In this document: positions 9,627-18,249 of the stretch, one piece after another
Layout of the letters: the number at the start of each line of letters is the position of its first letter
Numbering within the stretch: position 1 is the stretch's first letter
From: Lentibacillus sp. JNUCC-1
Lineage (GTDB): Bacteria; Bacillota; Bacilli; Bacillales; Amphibacillaceae
DNA length: 64,000 bases
Assembly (NCBI RefSeq): GCF_009741735.1
Contig: NZ_WHOH01000003.1
Span: forward strand, 372,001 to 436,000
Direction: 5' to 3'
Made by a program: the position numbers and the translations under genes
Notes under the pieces: generated by a model
What the model saw: only the letters and a program-made list of their open reading frames with translations
What the model was told of the DNA's origin: nothing
Databases searched by the model: none

Positions 9627-10646
9627 ATGCATGAATTAAAATCCTGGAAAATAAAATACACCCTGAAAGAAGTGTTACAAACCATGAAAACCTTATTTCA
9701 TTCTAAAAACGACTTGCTCTATATCGAAAAACTAGAAGAGAAGATTGATGAGTTAAATGCTGAGCTGGATGAGGACAAGAACCGGTTACAAATCTTCCTG
9801 AATGATCTACATAAAGAATTATTGGCGGTCGTTAAGCAGCATGATTATGTTAATACGCAGCATGATGTGTTAGGCGATATGTTTTTGCAGCTGCACCAGA
9901 AGTTTCAGAAGGTGGAAGACAGTACGATGGAATCCATAGAGGTTTCTAAAAAGATGTTAGAGCAGGGGAACACGCTGTATACGTCGTCAAATGAAATGGA
10001 GAAGGCTTCTGAACATAGCAGGAATTCGGTTGAAGAAATCAATACGGTTATTAACAATTTAGGTGAGCAATCCAAACAGACATCGGCAAGCATGAGCCGT
10101 CTGGAAGATAGGTCCAATCAAATTAAAAACATCGTCGATATTATCGATGATATAACGAAACAAACCAATCTGCTGGCTTTAAACGCTTCAATAGAGGCTG
10201 CCCGAGCAGGTGAACAAGGCAAAGGATTTGCTGTGGTTGCAGACGAGGTACTCAAATTGGCTGAGAACTCATCTAACAGTGCAAAAGATATCGCTGAATT
10301 GGTGGAAAAGATACAAGAAGAAATTGAAGATGCCAATAAAAATAATTTATCAAACATCACCCTGGTAGAAGAAGGCATTGAATCAAGCAAAATCACATCG
10401 GAACAAATCGATATTCTTATGCAGCATATTAATATTGTGCAGAAAGAAGTAATAGGATTATTGGATCATATTGAAGATCAAAAGAAAAACACAGAAGACA
10501 TTGTCTATAACTTTGATGAGACAACACGTTTATTCAATGAAGCAGATGATACAATTGCCAAACACATTGAAGATGCTGATGTGGTTGGAGAGGAATTGTT
10601 GAATGGGATTAGTAAGGTTAAGACTCTGCTTGAGGATGTAAAATAG
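9627..10646 (+). CDS. Soluble methyl-accepting chemotaxis-like signalling protein
   Basis: 339 residues, almost wholly coiled coil. The middle carries the MCP signalling hairpin: [20 protein letters not shown], then [20 protein letters not shown] with the EAARAGE tip that contacts CheA and CheW. There is no membrane segment and no recognisable sensor domain, so it would act in the cytoplasm; the N-terminal 90 residues (coil) may be the input. Ribosome sites are weak for both the ATG at 9627 and one at 9681. No che genes are nearby. The family call is firm; the stimulus is unknown. Confidence 0.82.
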   Translation: MHELKSWKIKYTLKEVLQTMKTLFHSKNDLLYIEKLEEKIDELNAELDEDKNRLQIFLNDLHKELLAVVKQHDYVNTQHDVLGDMFLQLHQKFQKVEDSTMESIEVSKKMLEQGNTLYTSSNEMEKASEHSRNSVEEINTVINNLGEQSKQTSASMSRLEDRSNQIKNIVDIIDDITKQTNLLALNASIEAARAGEQGKGFAVVADEVLKLAENSSNSAKDIAELVEKIQEEIEDANKNNLSNITLVEEGIESSKITSEQIDILMQHINIVQKEVIGLLDHIEDQKKNTEDIVYNFDETTRLFNEADDTIAKHIEDADVVGEELLNGISKVKTLLEDVK

Positions 10647-10659
10647 TTTTTTGATACAT

Positions 10660-10720
10660 GGGGGTGGTTCTTATGCTTTCTTTTATATTGTGGAAGCATC
10701 GGATCCGATCCCGTGCTTTC
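10660..10720 (+). repeat. Dispersed GCTTCC hairpin family, copy
   Basis: This degenerate copy reads GGGGTGGTTCTTATGCTTTC, then a short loop, then GTGGAAGCATC, followed by GGATCCGATCCCGTGCTTTC. It belongs to the palindrome family also found near 24071, 27389, 29001, 34918, 35496, 38120, 38598, 42026, 53711 and 61406. Confidence 0.6.
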
Positions 10721-10822
10721 TCACTGGTCCCGTGGATACATATTTTCAAGAGAAGGGTGCAGTTGAGGAATAAGCAGTGTGCCGTTATAGAGCCAGATTG
10801 TTGAATACGCTAAGGTGGTGAA

Positions 10823-11149
10823 ATGATGAGTAAAGATGAAGGTATGTTTGAAAAATTTATCGAAGACGAAATGATGGATATTGAAACATTTAATCTCATT
10901 TACGATTTTGTTGCATTGGAAAATTTCCGTCAAGGTGAGTATGAAGGCAATATGTTTGTTATTAGAAAGATAAATGCAAATCATATACAGTTAGAAGATG
11001 AAGTAGCGACAGAAAACACCTCCATTCCAACGGTGTATACATATACAAAAAGAAGTTTCTATCGCTTTTACAATCACATAAGCAAAGTTTGTAAACTATG
11101 CCAGAATCGGGGGCGTTTGCAGCGTAGCGGTATTCGAGATACCAGCTAA
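10823..11149 (+). CDS. Small acidic protein, unknown
   Basis: 108 residues with a strong start (AAGGTGGTGAA before ATGATG). The first 80 residues are acidic and folded-looking (FIEDEMMDIETFNLIYDFVA). The last 17 or so (CQNRGRLQRSGIRDTS) are basic and differ in character. They overlap a GAATCGGGGGCG motif like the dispersed GGGCC repeat, so the natural C-terminus may have been replaced. The IS110 element follows. No family recognised. Confidence 0.5.
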   Translation: MMSKDEGMFEKFIEDEMMDIETFNLIYDFVALENFRQGEYEGNMFVIRKINANHIQLEDEVATENTSIPTVYTYTKRSFYRFYNHISKVCKLCQNRGRLQRSGIRDTS

Positions 11150-11272
11150 TAGTTGTCAATACTTTGGGCTAAAAAACCTTAAAAAAACATGTTACACTAA
11201 AATTGGGCATGCCAAAAGCCCTTATAGTTGATAACAATAAGGGTTCTGAAAAGTAAGATAATTTAATGATCA

Positions 11273-12475
11273 TTATGACTGATCTACAAATACTTTCTTG
11301 CTGCTTAGTATGGCATGAATCCAATGAACAAGCTTATTAGCACACGCAATGACGGCAACTTTGTGTAGTTTTCCTTCATTCCGCTTGCGTTGATAAAAGG
11401 CAATGAGCTTTTTGTTTCGATTTTTAGCTAGACCGCATTGAACAGCCGAATAAAGCGCTTGACGCAGTCTTGATGAGCCTCTTTTTGTGATGTTGTTAAT
11501 GGATGCCTTGAATTTGCCTGATTCAAAGACACTTGGATCCAATCCGGCAAAGGCTACCAACTTCTTAGGATGATGAAACAGGTTGATATCCCCAATTTCG
11601 GAAACGATTGTTGCAGCAATCTTATTTCCGATTCCGGGAATGGATTGAAGAAATTCATAGTCTTCAAAGGTCTTCGCTAGGGCGTCTATCTCTTCTTTTA
11701 ATTTGGATAGATGCTCCTGGAATTGAAAAAGCATCTTAATGTACATGTTCAGGCTAACAAGCTCTCCATGACAAACTGGAGACTGAAAAGGATTGCGTTT
11801 TGCTGCTTCTTTTAGTTGGGATGCTTTATCCAAAAACCATGCTTTAGAGCGTCTGGCTCCGAACTGTCGCATTTCATCAGCTAGCTCTTGTGGCGTAACT
11901 CCTTGAATATCCAATGCGGTTGGATAATGCGCTAAAGTGTTCAACGAAAGCGTTCCATAAAGGTCACTAAAAACGCTTTGGAATTCAGGGAAGACCTGAT
12001 CTAAAGCAGCCTGAAATTGAAGCTTAACACCAACATAGCTTTCTGTTAATGCGCTGTGCTGCCTTGTTAAGAGACGCAAATTCAGGGCTTTCTCCGTCTT
12101 CTTTTGATAGTATTCAAAATCTTCCTTGTAGTATAGCTCTCCTAAATGAAACGCATCTGCTTTATCGGTTTTCACCTTGCGTAGGCTTGTTTTTCTGGCC
12201 TCATAGGAAACCACCGGATTGATTAAGCAGTACGTTATGTCTTGATCCTCAAGAAATTGCAGTACAGGCATGTGATAATGCCCAGTAGATTCAAAGATCA
12301 CAACCGGAGGCTGACCAGAAACCTGTTCCACCTCTTGATAAAACCGATAAAAAGCATGAAGTCCTTGTAGATCATGAGCAAATTTAAAGCTTTGCTTATA
12401 AGTCTTTTTCCTCTGTAGGAATGCTTGGACCTGGCTTTCGCCTTTTGCGATATCCAGACCAATAACAGGATCCAT
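11273..12475 (-). CDS. IS110-family transposase
   Basis: 400 residues. The N-terminal RuvC-like DEDD domain is visible: IGLDIAKGE with the first Asp, VIFESTGHYH with Glu, and VKTDKADAFHLGEL with the last Asp pair. The C-terminal Tnp_20 domain has the helix-hairpin-helix IPGIGNKIAATIVSEIGD, FAGLDPSVFESGKF and the conserved ITKRGSSRLRQAL with the serine. The reading frame is intact, unlike the IS21 genes. In this family the recombinase is guided by a bridge RNA made from the element's own non-coding end; here the long non-coding end is upstream of the gene, as in the IS110 group. Confidence 0.93.
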   Translation of the reverse strand: MDPVIGLDIAKGESQVQAFLQRKKTYKQSFKFAHDLQGLHAFYRFYQEVEQVSGQPPVVIFESTGHYHMPVLQFLEDQDITYCLINPVVSYEARKTSLRKVKTDKADAFHLGELYYKEDFEYYQKKTEKALNLRLLTRQHSALTESYVGVKLQFQAALDQVFPEFQSVFSDLYGTLSLNTLAHYPTALDIQGVTPQELADEMRQFGARRSKAWFLDKASQLKEAAKRNPFQSPVCHGELVSLNMYIKMLFQFQEHLSKLKEEIDALAKTFEDYEFLQSIPGIGNKIAATIVSEIGDINLFHHPKKLVAFAGLDPSVFESGKFKASINNITKRGSSRLRQALYSAVQCGLAKNRNKKLIAFYQRKRNEGKLHKVAVIACANKLVHWIHAILSSKKVFVDQS

Positions 12476-12489
12476 ATGAAATACAACTC

Positions 12490-12712
12490 CTTTAATAAAT
12501 TCGCCGGTACGCCCCTACATCACTTGTAGTGTCATAGCTTCGCTTTTTATACGGGGTCCATGCCCCAACCAGCCTCAAACATGTTTCTACAAGGAGGGGG
12601 TGGACAGTATTACGGACGGGATCAAGTCCCACGGGCCATTGCGTCCTACCCCGGCTACCTCAAGCATAAAACCTATAAAAAATAGGTCAACCAGAAATGA
12701 CTGGCTAACCAT
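12490..12712 (-). ncRNA. Candidate IS110 bridge RNA region
   Basis: The 220-bp stretch upstream of the transposase has no reading frame but several stems, for example GGGGTCCATGCCCC (12554-12567) and GGACGGGATCAAGTCCC (12636-12652), with GGGCCATTGCGTCC after it. This is where IS110-group elements encode the bridge RNA that pairs with target and donor DNA. The call rests on position and local folding only; loop guides were not matched to the flanks. Confidence 0.45.
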
Positions 12713-12766
12713 ATAATACGATCGGGCCATTTAGCGGAATAATAAATTTAAAGGAGTAGATAACTT

Positions 12767-12931
12767 ATGAAAATTAATTGGACATTGTTCTATTCATATC
12801 TTGTTGTATGGATTGTTGCAGGAGCAGTGGTATTTAATGATATAATTCCAATGATTATTTTTATAATTTGTGGTGGAGTATGTGGCGGTTTAATACTTGC
12901 TACTAAAAAGAAGCAACAGCAATGTAGTTAA
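12767..12931 (+). CDS. Small membrane protein, unknown
   Basis: 54 residues, two hydrophobic segments (YSYLVVWIVAGAVVF and IIPMIIFIICGGVCGG), and a basic tail KKKQQQCS. The ATG follows AAAGGAG by ten bases. It sits just downstream of a GATCGGGCCATTT motif and of the IS110 element. It is one of several tiny membrane proteins in this region. No family recognised. Confidence 0.6.
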   Translation: MKINWTLFYSYLVVWIVAGAVVFNDIIPMIIFIICGGVCGGLILATKKKQQQCS

Positions 12932-13169
12932 ATAAATATATAAAGAATTTTTATTCATTCAACGGGCGCAATAACGGGATAAAGTTATGCGTCCAAATTT
13001 CCATTGTTGGACCATACTGTTTAAAGAAAAACAGTAAAATAAAGTGAGGAGGATATGGGAGTTCCTTGATATCGGGCGCGTTCTTTGTTTAAGAGTTGTG
13101 TCTCTAACGTGATCATGATTGTGAACAAAGCTAATTGAACTTATAACAATCCTTATTCGAGGGAGGGTA

Positions 13170-13433
13170 ATTATCAAAAAAACTTTCATTCCAACTGACT
13201 ACCTAAATGATGATGAAAGAAAGCTTCTAGTAGAAACAAGAAAACGGATTAAAAGCAGTAATGTAAATGAGCTATGGTACTACGAAATTGTCCTGGATCT
13301 CCTGATGAAACAGTCCTACAGCCGATATAGAAAACGAGAGAATGAAAAAGAGAAAGTGAATGAGGAAGATGCAGCCTTATTCATTCTTAGCTCTCCAAAT
13401 TCAGATGAACGTCGTCGTTTCTTAGATGATTAA
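13170..13433 (+). CDS. Small charged protein with apparent non-standard start codon
   Basis: A continuous frame of 87 codons begins right after a strong GGGAGGG site, but the codons at the correct spacing are ATT (13170) and ATC (13173). No ATG, GTG or TTG occurs near enough. The product (KKTFIPTDYLNDDERKLLVE, then a region WYYEIVLDLLMKQSYSRYRK) is soluble and charged and ends RRRFLDD. Codon use looks coding throughout. It is either a gene with a rare ATT start, as known for infC, or one whose start codon has mutated. No family recognised. Confidence 0.5.
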   Translation: MIKKTFIPTDYLNDDERKLLVETRKRIKSSNVNELWYYEIVLDLLMKQSYSRYRKRENEKEKVNEEDAALFILSSPNSDERRRFLDD

Positions 13434-13481
13434 AAAAAATAATAAAAGTGCTAACTGAATGAGGGCACAATGATCTGAGAT

Positions 13482-13625
13482 CTAAATCCATCTCTTCTTT
13501 TCATTCTCCTCAAAGTACTTTTCACTGACGCTCTTATCACTGTCTTTTTTAAGGTGTTTTTTGATGTTTTCTTTATCTTTGTTTGTAAGTTTCAACTTCT
13601 GTTTTTTATTTTGTTGATCTGACAT
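13482..13625 (-). CDS. Small Lys-rich protein, unknown
   Basis: 47 residues (MSDQQNKKQKLKLTNKDKEN and so on), very rich in Lys, Glu and Asp. The start is chosen at 13625 because AAGGAGG lies eight bases before it; a longer upstream extension in frame has no ribosome site. It resembles the many small basic, coil-forming proteins of spore formers, but I cannot name it. Confidence 0.55.
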   Translation of the reverse strand: MSDQQNKKQKLKLTNKDKENIKKHLKKDSDKSVSEKYFEENEKKRWI

Positions 13626-13705
13626 TAAAAAAACCTCCTTCTTGTTTTTCATTATACGCAAAATGATTACGAAAAAGAAGGAGATAAAGGTGAAATCGCT
13701 GTTAT

Positions 13706-13757
13706 GGGTGTCAGTCCCCCACACTGTAAAGCTTTAAGTTGTCAGAGGCTTGAGCCT
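13706..13757 (+). repeat. Dispersed hairpin, GTCAGTCCCC family
   Basis: The copy reads GTGTCAGTCCCCCACACTG, then TAAAGCTTTAAG, then TTGTCAGAGGCTTGAGCC. It matches the layout at 28524 (CAGTCCCCCACTCC, AAAGCTTTAAA, GTCAGGGGACTAACC). Confidence 0.5.
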
Positions 13758-13843
13758 GTTTACACCTAACGCGCTTCTGCGCGGGAGGTAATGGGATAGT
13801 CCATCGAATAATCTTGGGTTGATTTGTGGTTTGCTATTCATTT

Positions 13844-13857
13844 TGTAAGCGCTTTAA
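13844..13857 (+). promoter_or_regulatory. Possible cre (CcpA) operator
   Basis: TGTAAGCGCTTTAA matches the catabolite-response element consensus TGWAARCGYTWWCW at 13 of 14 positions. It lies 50 bp before the gene at 13907. It is a sequence match only. Confidence 0.3.
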
Positions 13858-13906
13858 TTATGACGCGACGGAATATTAATTTTGATTTACATAATCTGCA
13901 GGAATT

Positions 13907-14263
13907 TTGTTTACTTTTATTGAAATATATCTAGAAGAAGTACTTGGAATTGTCATTAAAGTGAGAAACAAAAGTGTTCACGCCCTTCTTAATAGTCAAT
14001 ATCCCTTCATAGCGTTTACATCTTCTCGCCAAGGAGATGAACATCATTTTCCTTTCATTGACGACGTGGAACTGTCAAATATCTTTAATCCGTATTACGA
14101 AGTCTTAAGTTTTGAGCAACTGAATAAGCCTGTAAGGTATCATCAGCAAGGCACAAACATTACTCTTGAAAATGAAAACACATTGCACCAAGCGGACTTG
14201 AAGCAACTTGCCTTTTGGAAGCCGAAAACAGTTGGAGAGATTGTATTCAATTATTGGGATTAA
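13907..14263 (+). CDS. Conserved-looking soluble protein, unknown
   Basis: 118 residues. The frame opens with a TTG start (13907) and a weak upstream CAGGAA. The body contains NSQYPFIAFTSSRQGDEHHF and ends VGEIVFNYWD. It has no membrane segment or catalytic motif I recognise. A candidate cre site and a repeat lie upstream. Confidence 0.45.
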   Translation: MFTFIEIYLEEVLGIVIKVRNKSVHALLNSQYPFIAFTSSRQGDEHHFPFIDDVELSNIFNPYYEVLSFEQLNKPVRYHQQGTNITLENENTLHQADLKQLAFWKPKTVGEIVFNYWD

Positions 14264-14350
14264 TTTTTGCTATCAGCTAAATGAGTAATGAAGCACTTTG
14301 CCTGAATCAGGCCCCGTTTTAAACATCCGGCTGTAAAGGGGGAAGTTATT

Positions 14351-14902
14351 ATGGCATATATTTTCGGTGGGTTAATCTTTATTTTCTTCAAAACAAATTT
14401 CAGTTTTTGGGATATCGGAGTGATTTATTACATCACCAACTTCATTGGATATGTATTGATACTCTACGGGGTAAACGAATTGGGGAGATCAAATCAACGC
14501 ATTTTAAAAGTCAGACCCTATGCCATTTTTATGATTGCTCATAGTATGATCGTTTTCTTATTGAATGTTACAGGTCATTCACCGTTGACGATGGCGATGT
14601 CAACGACGCTACAATCAATAATAGCTTTAACGGGTGCTGTGTTTGTTGCTGCTGGTATGTTTATGACATTTATAATTATTTTCCAATTGGTAGAAGGTTT
14701 AACAGGCAATATGAGTGAAAAGCTCTTAGAAAATCTAATAACCATTATGATGTTAGTGTTCATATTGGCGGGTATCACTTCTATCCTTGGTTTAATGCCA
14801 TTGTTAGTATCCAATATAATGGGTGCTTTATTATTGCTTGAGGTGTTATTTTTGATTCGTTATTATTACGTTTTCCTGGGGAGGAATGAATCACATACAT
14901 AG
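14351..14902 (+). CDS. Integral membrane protein, unknown
   Basis: 183 residues with about six hydrophobic segments (for example YIFGGLIFIFF, YYITNFIGYVLILYG, PYAIFMIAHSMIVFLLNVTG, IALTGAVFVAAGMFMTFIII, IMMLVFILAGITSILGLMPL, ALLLLEVLFLIRYYY). ATG follows AAAGGGGGAAG. The next gene, also a small membrane protein, starts 58 bp downstream. No family can be named. Confidence 0.65.
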   Translation: MAYIFGGLIFIFFKTNFSFWDIGVIYYITNFIGYVLILYGVNELGRSNQRILKVRPYAIFMIAHSMIVFLLNVTGHSPLTMAMSTTLQSIIALTGAVFVAAGMFMTFIIIFQLVEGLTGNMSEKLLENLITIMMLVFILAGITSILGLMPLLVSNIMGALLLLEVLFLIRYYYVFLGRNESHT

Positions 14903-14960
14903 AAGTTCTGTTCTGGCTGGTGGTTAATCCTTTTTCAAGTAAACGGGAGGAGGATTCAAG

Positions 14961-15143
14961 GTGATTAAAAAAGCTATGCCCTATGCCTTGATATTTTTTG
15001 TGACATTCACGTTATGGCAATGGTTATTCAGGCCGGAAGTTCAATGGATAGATAATATTGGCGTTTCTGTTGCTGTATTCTTAGGTTATCTATTTTTACA
15101 ATGGGTAAGTAAGCCATATAAGTATAAAAAAGATGAAAGCTGA
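14961..15143 (+). CDS. Small two-helix membrane protein, unknown
   Basis: 60 residues with two hydrophobic segments (YALIFFVTFTLWQWLF and NIGVSVAVFLGYLFLQW) and a basic tail. GTG start after GGGAGGAGG. Probably co-transcribed with the membrane gene before it. Confidence 0.65.
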   Translation: MIKKAMPYALIFFVTFTLWQWLFRPEVQWIDNIGVSVAVFLGYLFLQWVSKPYKYKKDES

Positions 15144-15298
15144 ACCTTTGGCTAACCAAAGCAGTTGTTATGAAAGGACAGTGTTCTGTGTTTTTCCTTC
15201 AGTATAGGAGCGCAATGTACACAGATGATTGAACCAAAATGTAAAGCACAATTTTTAAAAGAAGTAGTCTAACTCAAGTCATTCAAGGAGCTGGTACC

Positions 15299-16243
15299 GT
15301 GGCGAAACTGAAAAGAAATGACCCATGCCATTGTGGGAGTGGAAAAAAGTATAAAAAGTGCTGCATGGATCGTGATGAGAAATTTTCGGCGATGCAAGCA
15401 GAAGAGACAAAACATGAGGAAATTGCACTTTTATCGTATGAGGAAGTGAATGCGTTAACAACTGACGAGATTATTGAGCAGCTGCAGCGGCTGGGCGTGC
15501 CGTTTGATGAACAGACGTTTTTGAAGGATGTTGAGCGGTTCTATTCTGCAGAAGAGGTGTCTGATCATTGGTTTGATCAATATTCCCTTGTGATTAATGG
15601 GCCAATGGAAGATTTTCCTTGGTTTGCGGCTTGGGTGCTGTGGGATAGGCTGGCACCGCGTGAAAATATTTCGATGGAGCACATGGATGATCTTATTATA
15701 AAGGGTACTGATTACTTAGAAGAAGGCAAATTCGCGTTGGCTTGTGATGAGTGGTGGAAGGTCTGGGAAGGCATCACTTATAGAATTGATCGCCGCTATA
15801 AGGACTTTGATTATTTGGATGACCAGTATAGCGGCACATTTTCCATTAGGGATTTCTTTCATGATCTGGAGTACGCGCTGCTTAATGCGGGCTCTGAGGA
15901 TACCGCTTATCTTAATAAACGGATTCAATTTTGTGAGGCGTTTTGCACGTTCTTCCCTGAAGCAGATGAAGAGATTTATCATAGCATGAGACGCGCAATA
16001 ATTGATTCATACGGTGAATTAGGTGATTTTGATAAAGCTGATGCTGAATGTAAGCAGTTGGCAGCCGAATTTCCTAAGAACCCATGGAGCTATACCGTAT
16101 GGGGAGATCTGTTATATATCCATAAAGAACAGGACCTTCACCGGGCGAAAGAACTGTATGAAAAGGCCATCTCACTTGCTAAGGATAAAATGGACGCAGA
16201 AATGAATGAAGAACGATTAATTGATTTGAAGCAGGAGTTGTAA
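15299..16243 (+). CDS. SEC-C motif protein with TPR-like repeats
   Basis: 314 residues. Residues 8-22 are a SEC-C zinc motif (DPCHCGSGKKYKKCC), the same metal-binding tail found in SecA. The rest is helical and Asp/Glu/aromatic-rich; the C-terminal 100 residues look like tetratricopeptide repeats (ADAECKQLAAEFPKNPWSYT, then WGDLLYIHKEQDLHRAKELY). GTG start after AAGGAGCTG. The role is unknown; SEC-C plus TPR proteins are common in Bacillaceae as possible adaptor or chaperone-linked proteins. Confidence 0.78.
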   Translation: MAKLKRNDPCHCGSGKKYKKCCMDRDEKFSAMQAEETKHEEIALLSYEEVNALTTDEIIEQLQRLGVPFDEQTFLKDVERFYSAEEVSDHWFDQYSLVINGPMEDFPWFAAWVLWDRLAPRENISMEHMDDLIIKGTDYLEEGKFALACDEWWKVWEGITYRIDRRYKDFDYLDDQYSGTFSIRDFFHDLEYALLNAGSEDTAYLNKRIQFCEAFCTFFPEADEEIYHSMRRAIIDSYGELGDFDKADAECKQLAAEFPKNPWSYTVWGDLLYIHKEQDLHRAKELYEKAISLAKDKMDAEMNEERLIDLKQEL

Positions 16244-16256
16244 GGGAGGGGTAACA

Positions 16257-16361
16257 ATGACGACGATGAGTTTAGGTGTCCCCAGTTTAATATTACTCCT
16301 TGTGCTTGCCTTGCTTGTAGGCGGGGTGTGGGCGGCAGTTCGGTTGGCGAAAAATAGATAG
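16257..16361 (+). CDS. Membrane micro-protein
   Basis: 34 residues: a short polar start, a hydrophobic helix (LILLLVLALLVGGVWAAV) and a basic end RLAKNR. ATG follows GGGAGGGG by six bases, 13 bp after the SEC-C gene, so the two probably form an operon. No family recognised. Confidence 0.5.
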   Translation: MTTMSLGVPSLILLLVLALLVGGVWAAVRLAKNR

Positions 16362-16370
16362 ATGAGGTAT

Positions 16371-16418
16371 GGGGGAGCCGTCCGCCACTCTGTTAAAGAT
16401 TTAAAGTGACAGGTGATG
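16371..16418 (+). repeat. Dispersed hairpin, GTCAGTCCCC family (degenerate)
   Basis: GGGGGAGCCGTCCGCCACTC, then TTAAAGATTTAAA, then GTGACAGGTGATGCTCTC. The layout is the same as at 6038 and 28524 but the arms have diverged. It is followed at 16422 by the AATCAGGCCAGATTGTT motif. Confidence 0.4.
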
Positions 16419-16469
16419 CTCTCAATCAGGCCAGATTGTTAAACATTTTTCTTGGTTTGGAGGATATAA

Positions 16470-16856
16470 ATGAAAAGTTGGTCAGGTTCAGCAGCAGTTT
16501 GTTTTAATGAAAACGGTGAATTATTGATGGTAAGGGCATTCGGCTCGGATGAATGGGCGGTCCCTTCTGGAGGAATAGAAGAAGGTGAAACCCCGGAGTG
16601 TTGCTGTATAAGGGAAGTAAAAGAAGAGACAGGGTATGATGTGGAAGTTATTGAAGAACTGAAAATTAAAGAGGTTACAATTCAAGGTATAGAAGTAAAA
16701 ACATATTATTTTAGAGTAGAAAAAAATGGTGAGAGTGATGGTTTCGAAGACCCTGATGGTATCATAGCTGAAACCGATTGGAAGTCAACAGATGAAATAA
16801 AAGTATTAAAGCACGCCTATCCCGATGATAGGGGTTTTTTACTTCAACAATTTTAA
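16470..16856 (+). CDS. Nudix hydrolase
   Basis: 128 residues. The Nudix box is complete (GGIEEGETPE, then CCCIREVKEETGYDVE), supplying the REVKEE glutamates that bind Mg2+. The protein would hydrolyse a nucleoside diphosphate linked to another moiety; the substrate is not evident. ATG follows GGAGGA by about six bases. It stands alone between repeat motifs. Confidence 0.85.
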   Translation: MKSWSGSAAVCFNENGELLMVRAFGSDEWAVPSGGIEEGETPECCCIREVKEETGYDVEVIEELKIKEVTIQGIEVKTYYFRVEKNGESDGFEDPDGIIAETDWKSTDEIKVLKHAYPDDRGFLLQQF

Positions 16857-16966
16857 TGTAGAATCTTTAACAAAGGGGCGGTATTACAGTGTAAGGGCAT
16901 TCGAGAATCGGGCCATATTGTTGAAGAAAGCTTTTTTAACTTGACAGGGGAGTTATTAGATGATAA

Positions 16967-17002
16967 ATTTTGATTGACCAATCAAAATAAATATTATTTA
17001 AT
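16967..17002 (+). promoter_or_regulatory. Promoter with palindromic operator, likely for the TetR regulator
   Basis: A 22-bp dyad (16967-16988) has arms ATTTTGATTG and CAATCAAAAT around AC. It overlaps a promoter with -35 TTGACC (16974-16979) and -10 TTTAAT (16997-17002), 17 bp apart. The next two genes are a membrane protein and a TetR repressor. Operators of this size and position are standard for TetR autoregulation; binding is inferred. Confidence 0.65.
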
Positions 17003-17022
17003 CAAAATGGAGGCTGGCTGAA

Positions 17023-17481
17023 GTGAGTAATAAAGTGGATGAATTTAACGATCTTCCCCGTTGGTTTCAACGTATCATCCCATTAATAAGTGTTATTTTG
17101 TCTGTACTTGTAATTTCATATGTTATGTATCTATATAACCAAGAATCATTAGAATTTATCCAATGGGTCCGTTTGATTACCTTTACCATTATGGGCGTGG
17201 TGTTAATATTTTCTGCCATTGTTTATGTGTTCAATGCAGAATTATCTTGGAAATGGTTAATAGGTGGATTAGGATTGTTGCCTATATTGCTTTTGTTACA
17301 ACTTTTTATATTTCTTATGACGATTATAAGAATGATTACTAACTCAATCTTTCAAGGAAGCCTTCCTGAACCGATTCAAATGTTTATTGAAAACTACCCA
17401 AGTAAATTTGATGTGGTTATATTATCAGTACTTTTTATCGTCGGGTTATTATGGATCATTGATAAGTTGAGAAAAAAATAA
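17023..17481 (+). CDS. Membrane protein, probable target of the adjacent TetR regulator
   Basis: 152 residues with four hydrophobic segments (IIPLISVILSVLVISYVMYL, VRLITFTIMGVVLIFSAIVY, WLIGGLGLLPILLLLQLFIF, FDVVILSVLFIVGLLWII). GTG start after GGAGGCTGG. It is first in a two-gene operon with the TetR gene 24 bp downstream. Function unknown; the context suggests a stress or efflux-associated role, which is inference. Confidence 0.65.
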   Translation: MSNKVDEFNDLPRWFQRIIPLISVILSVLVISYVMYLYNQESLEFIQWVRLITFTIMGVVLIFSAIVYVFNAELSWKWLIGGLGLLPILLLLQLFIFLMTIIRMITNSIFQGSLPEPIQMFIENYPSKFDVVILSVLFIVGLLWIIDKLRKK

Positions 17482-17505
17482 GAATGAGGAAACGGAGGAA
17501 CTACT

Positions 17506-18099
17506 ATGGTGGATCAACCATCTTTTATAACAGAGGCAAGGCGAGAGCAAATCATTAAAGCTACAATTGAGGTGCTCGATGAAATCGGCTTTGTAAATAT
17601 AAGCTTGGCTAAAATTGCAAAAATGGCCAAGGTTAGTACTGGATTAATCTCCTATCATTTTGAAGATAAGGAAGATGTGTTGAATAACACGTTAGTTTAT
17701 TTATTAAAAATACAATTTGATTTTATAAAAGAAAGAGTATCAAAAGAAGAATCTGCATATGATCGACTAATTGCTTTCATTGATGCTTCTTTAGCTTATC
17801 AAGGAACGCATAGGGTTAATAATATCGCACTGATTGAGATTATTTTTAATGCACGTACGGAAGATAATGTTCCTTATTATAAGTTATCGACTGATGAAGA
17901 AGATCCGTTGTATGTGTATTTGGAGGAGATTTTACATTATGGACAAGAGACAAATGAGTTTTCTGAATTCAGCCCAAAGAGCCTTTCTATCATGATACAA
18001 GGAGCAATTGCTGAAAGTATGCTTATGAATGGAGAAGGATTTAACTTAGAAGCATACAAGAATGATTTAGTAAATATGGTGACAAAAATGATTAAATAG
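17506..18099 (+). CDS. TetR/AcrR-family transcriptional regulator
   Basis: 197 residues. The N-terminal TetR_N domain is clear: REQIIKATIEVLDEIGF, then the helix-turn-helix SLAKIAKMAKVSTGLISYHF with FEDKEDVL after it. The C-terminal ligand domain is of the BetI/YcdC-like type (ITYHF-type recognition helix). It probably represses its own operon through the palindrome at 16967 and may also control the DUF418 gene that follows at 18250. Ligand unknown. Confidence 0.88.
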   Translation: MVDQPSFITEARREQIIKATIEVLDEIGFVNISLAKIAKMAKVSTGLISYHFEDKEDVLNNTLVYLLKIQFDFIKERVSKEESAYDRLIAFIDASLAYQGTHRVNNIALIEIIFNARTEDNVPYYKLSTDEEDPLYVYLEEILHYGQETNEFSEFSPKSLSIMIQGAIAESMLMNGEGFNLEAYKNDLVNMVTKMIK

Positions 18100-18249
18100 A
18101 CCATTTATTATCGATTGGATTCAGTACTGATCCAAAATAAAACAACTTTATGACGAGCATCGTAGCTTACACAGGAATGTGCACATTAACACATCACTTT
18201 TAAATGACTTTATTGTCACTACACAACTCTATAAACTAGGAGAATCATT

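Larger units (their letters stand above)
11165..12715 (-). mobile_element. IS110-family insertion sequence (borders approximate)
   Basis: One IS110 transposase on the minus strand is preceded by about 230 bp of structured non-coding DNA (12480-12715) and followed by about 100 bp. IS110 elements lack long terminal repeats, so the borders cannot be read directly. They were placed between flanks that resemble the dispersed GGGCC motif (GAATCGGGGGCG near 11104; GATCGGGCCATTTAGCGG near 12720). A stem CCCTTAT/ATAAGGG at 11219-11246 lies on the downstream side. Confidence 0.7.
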
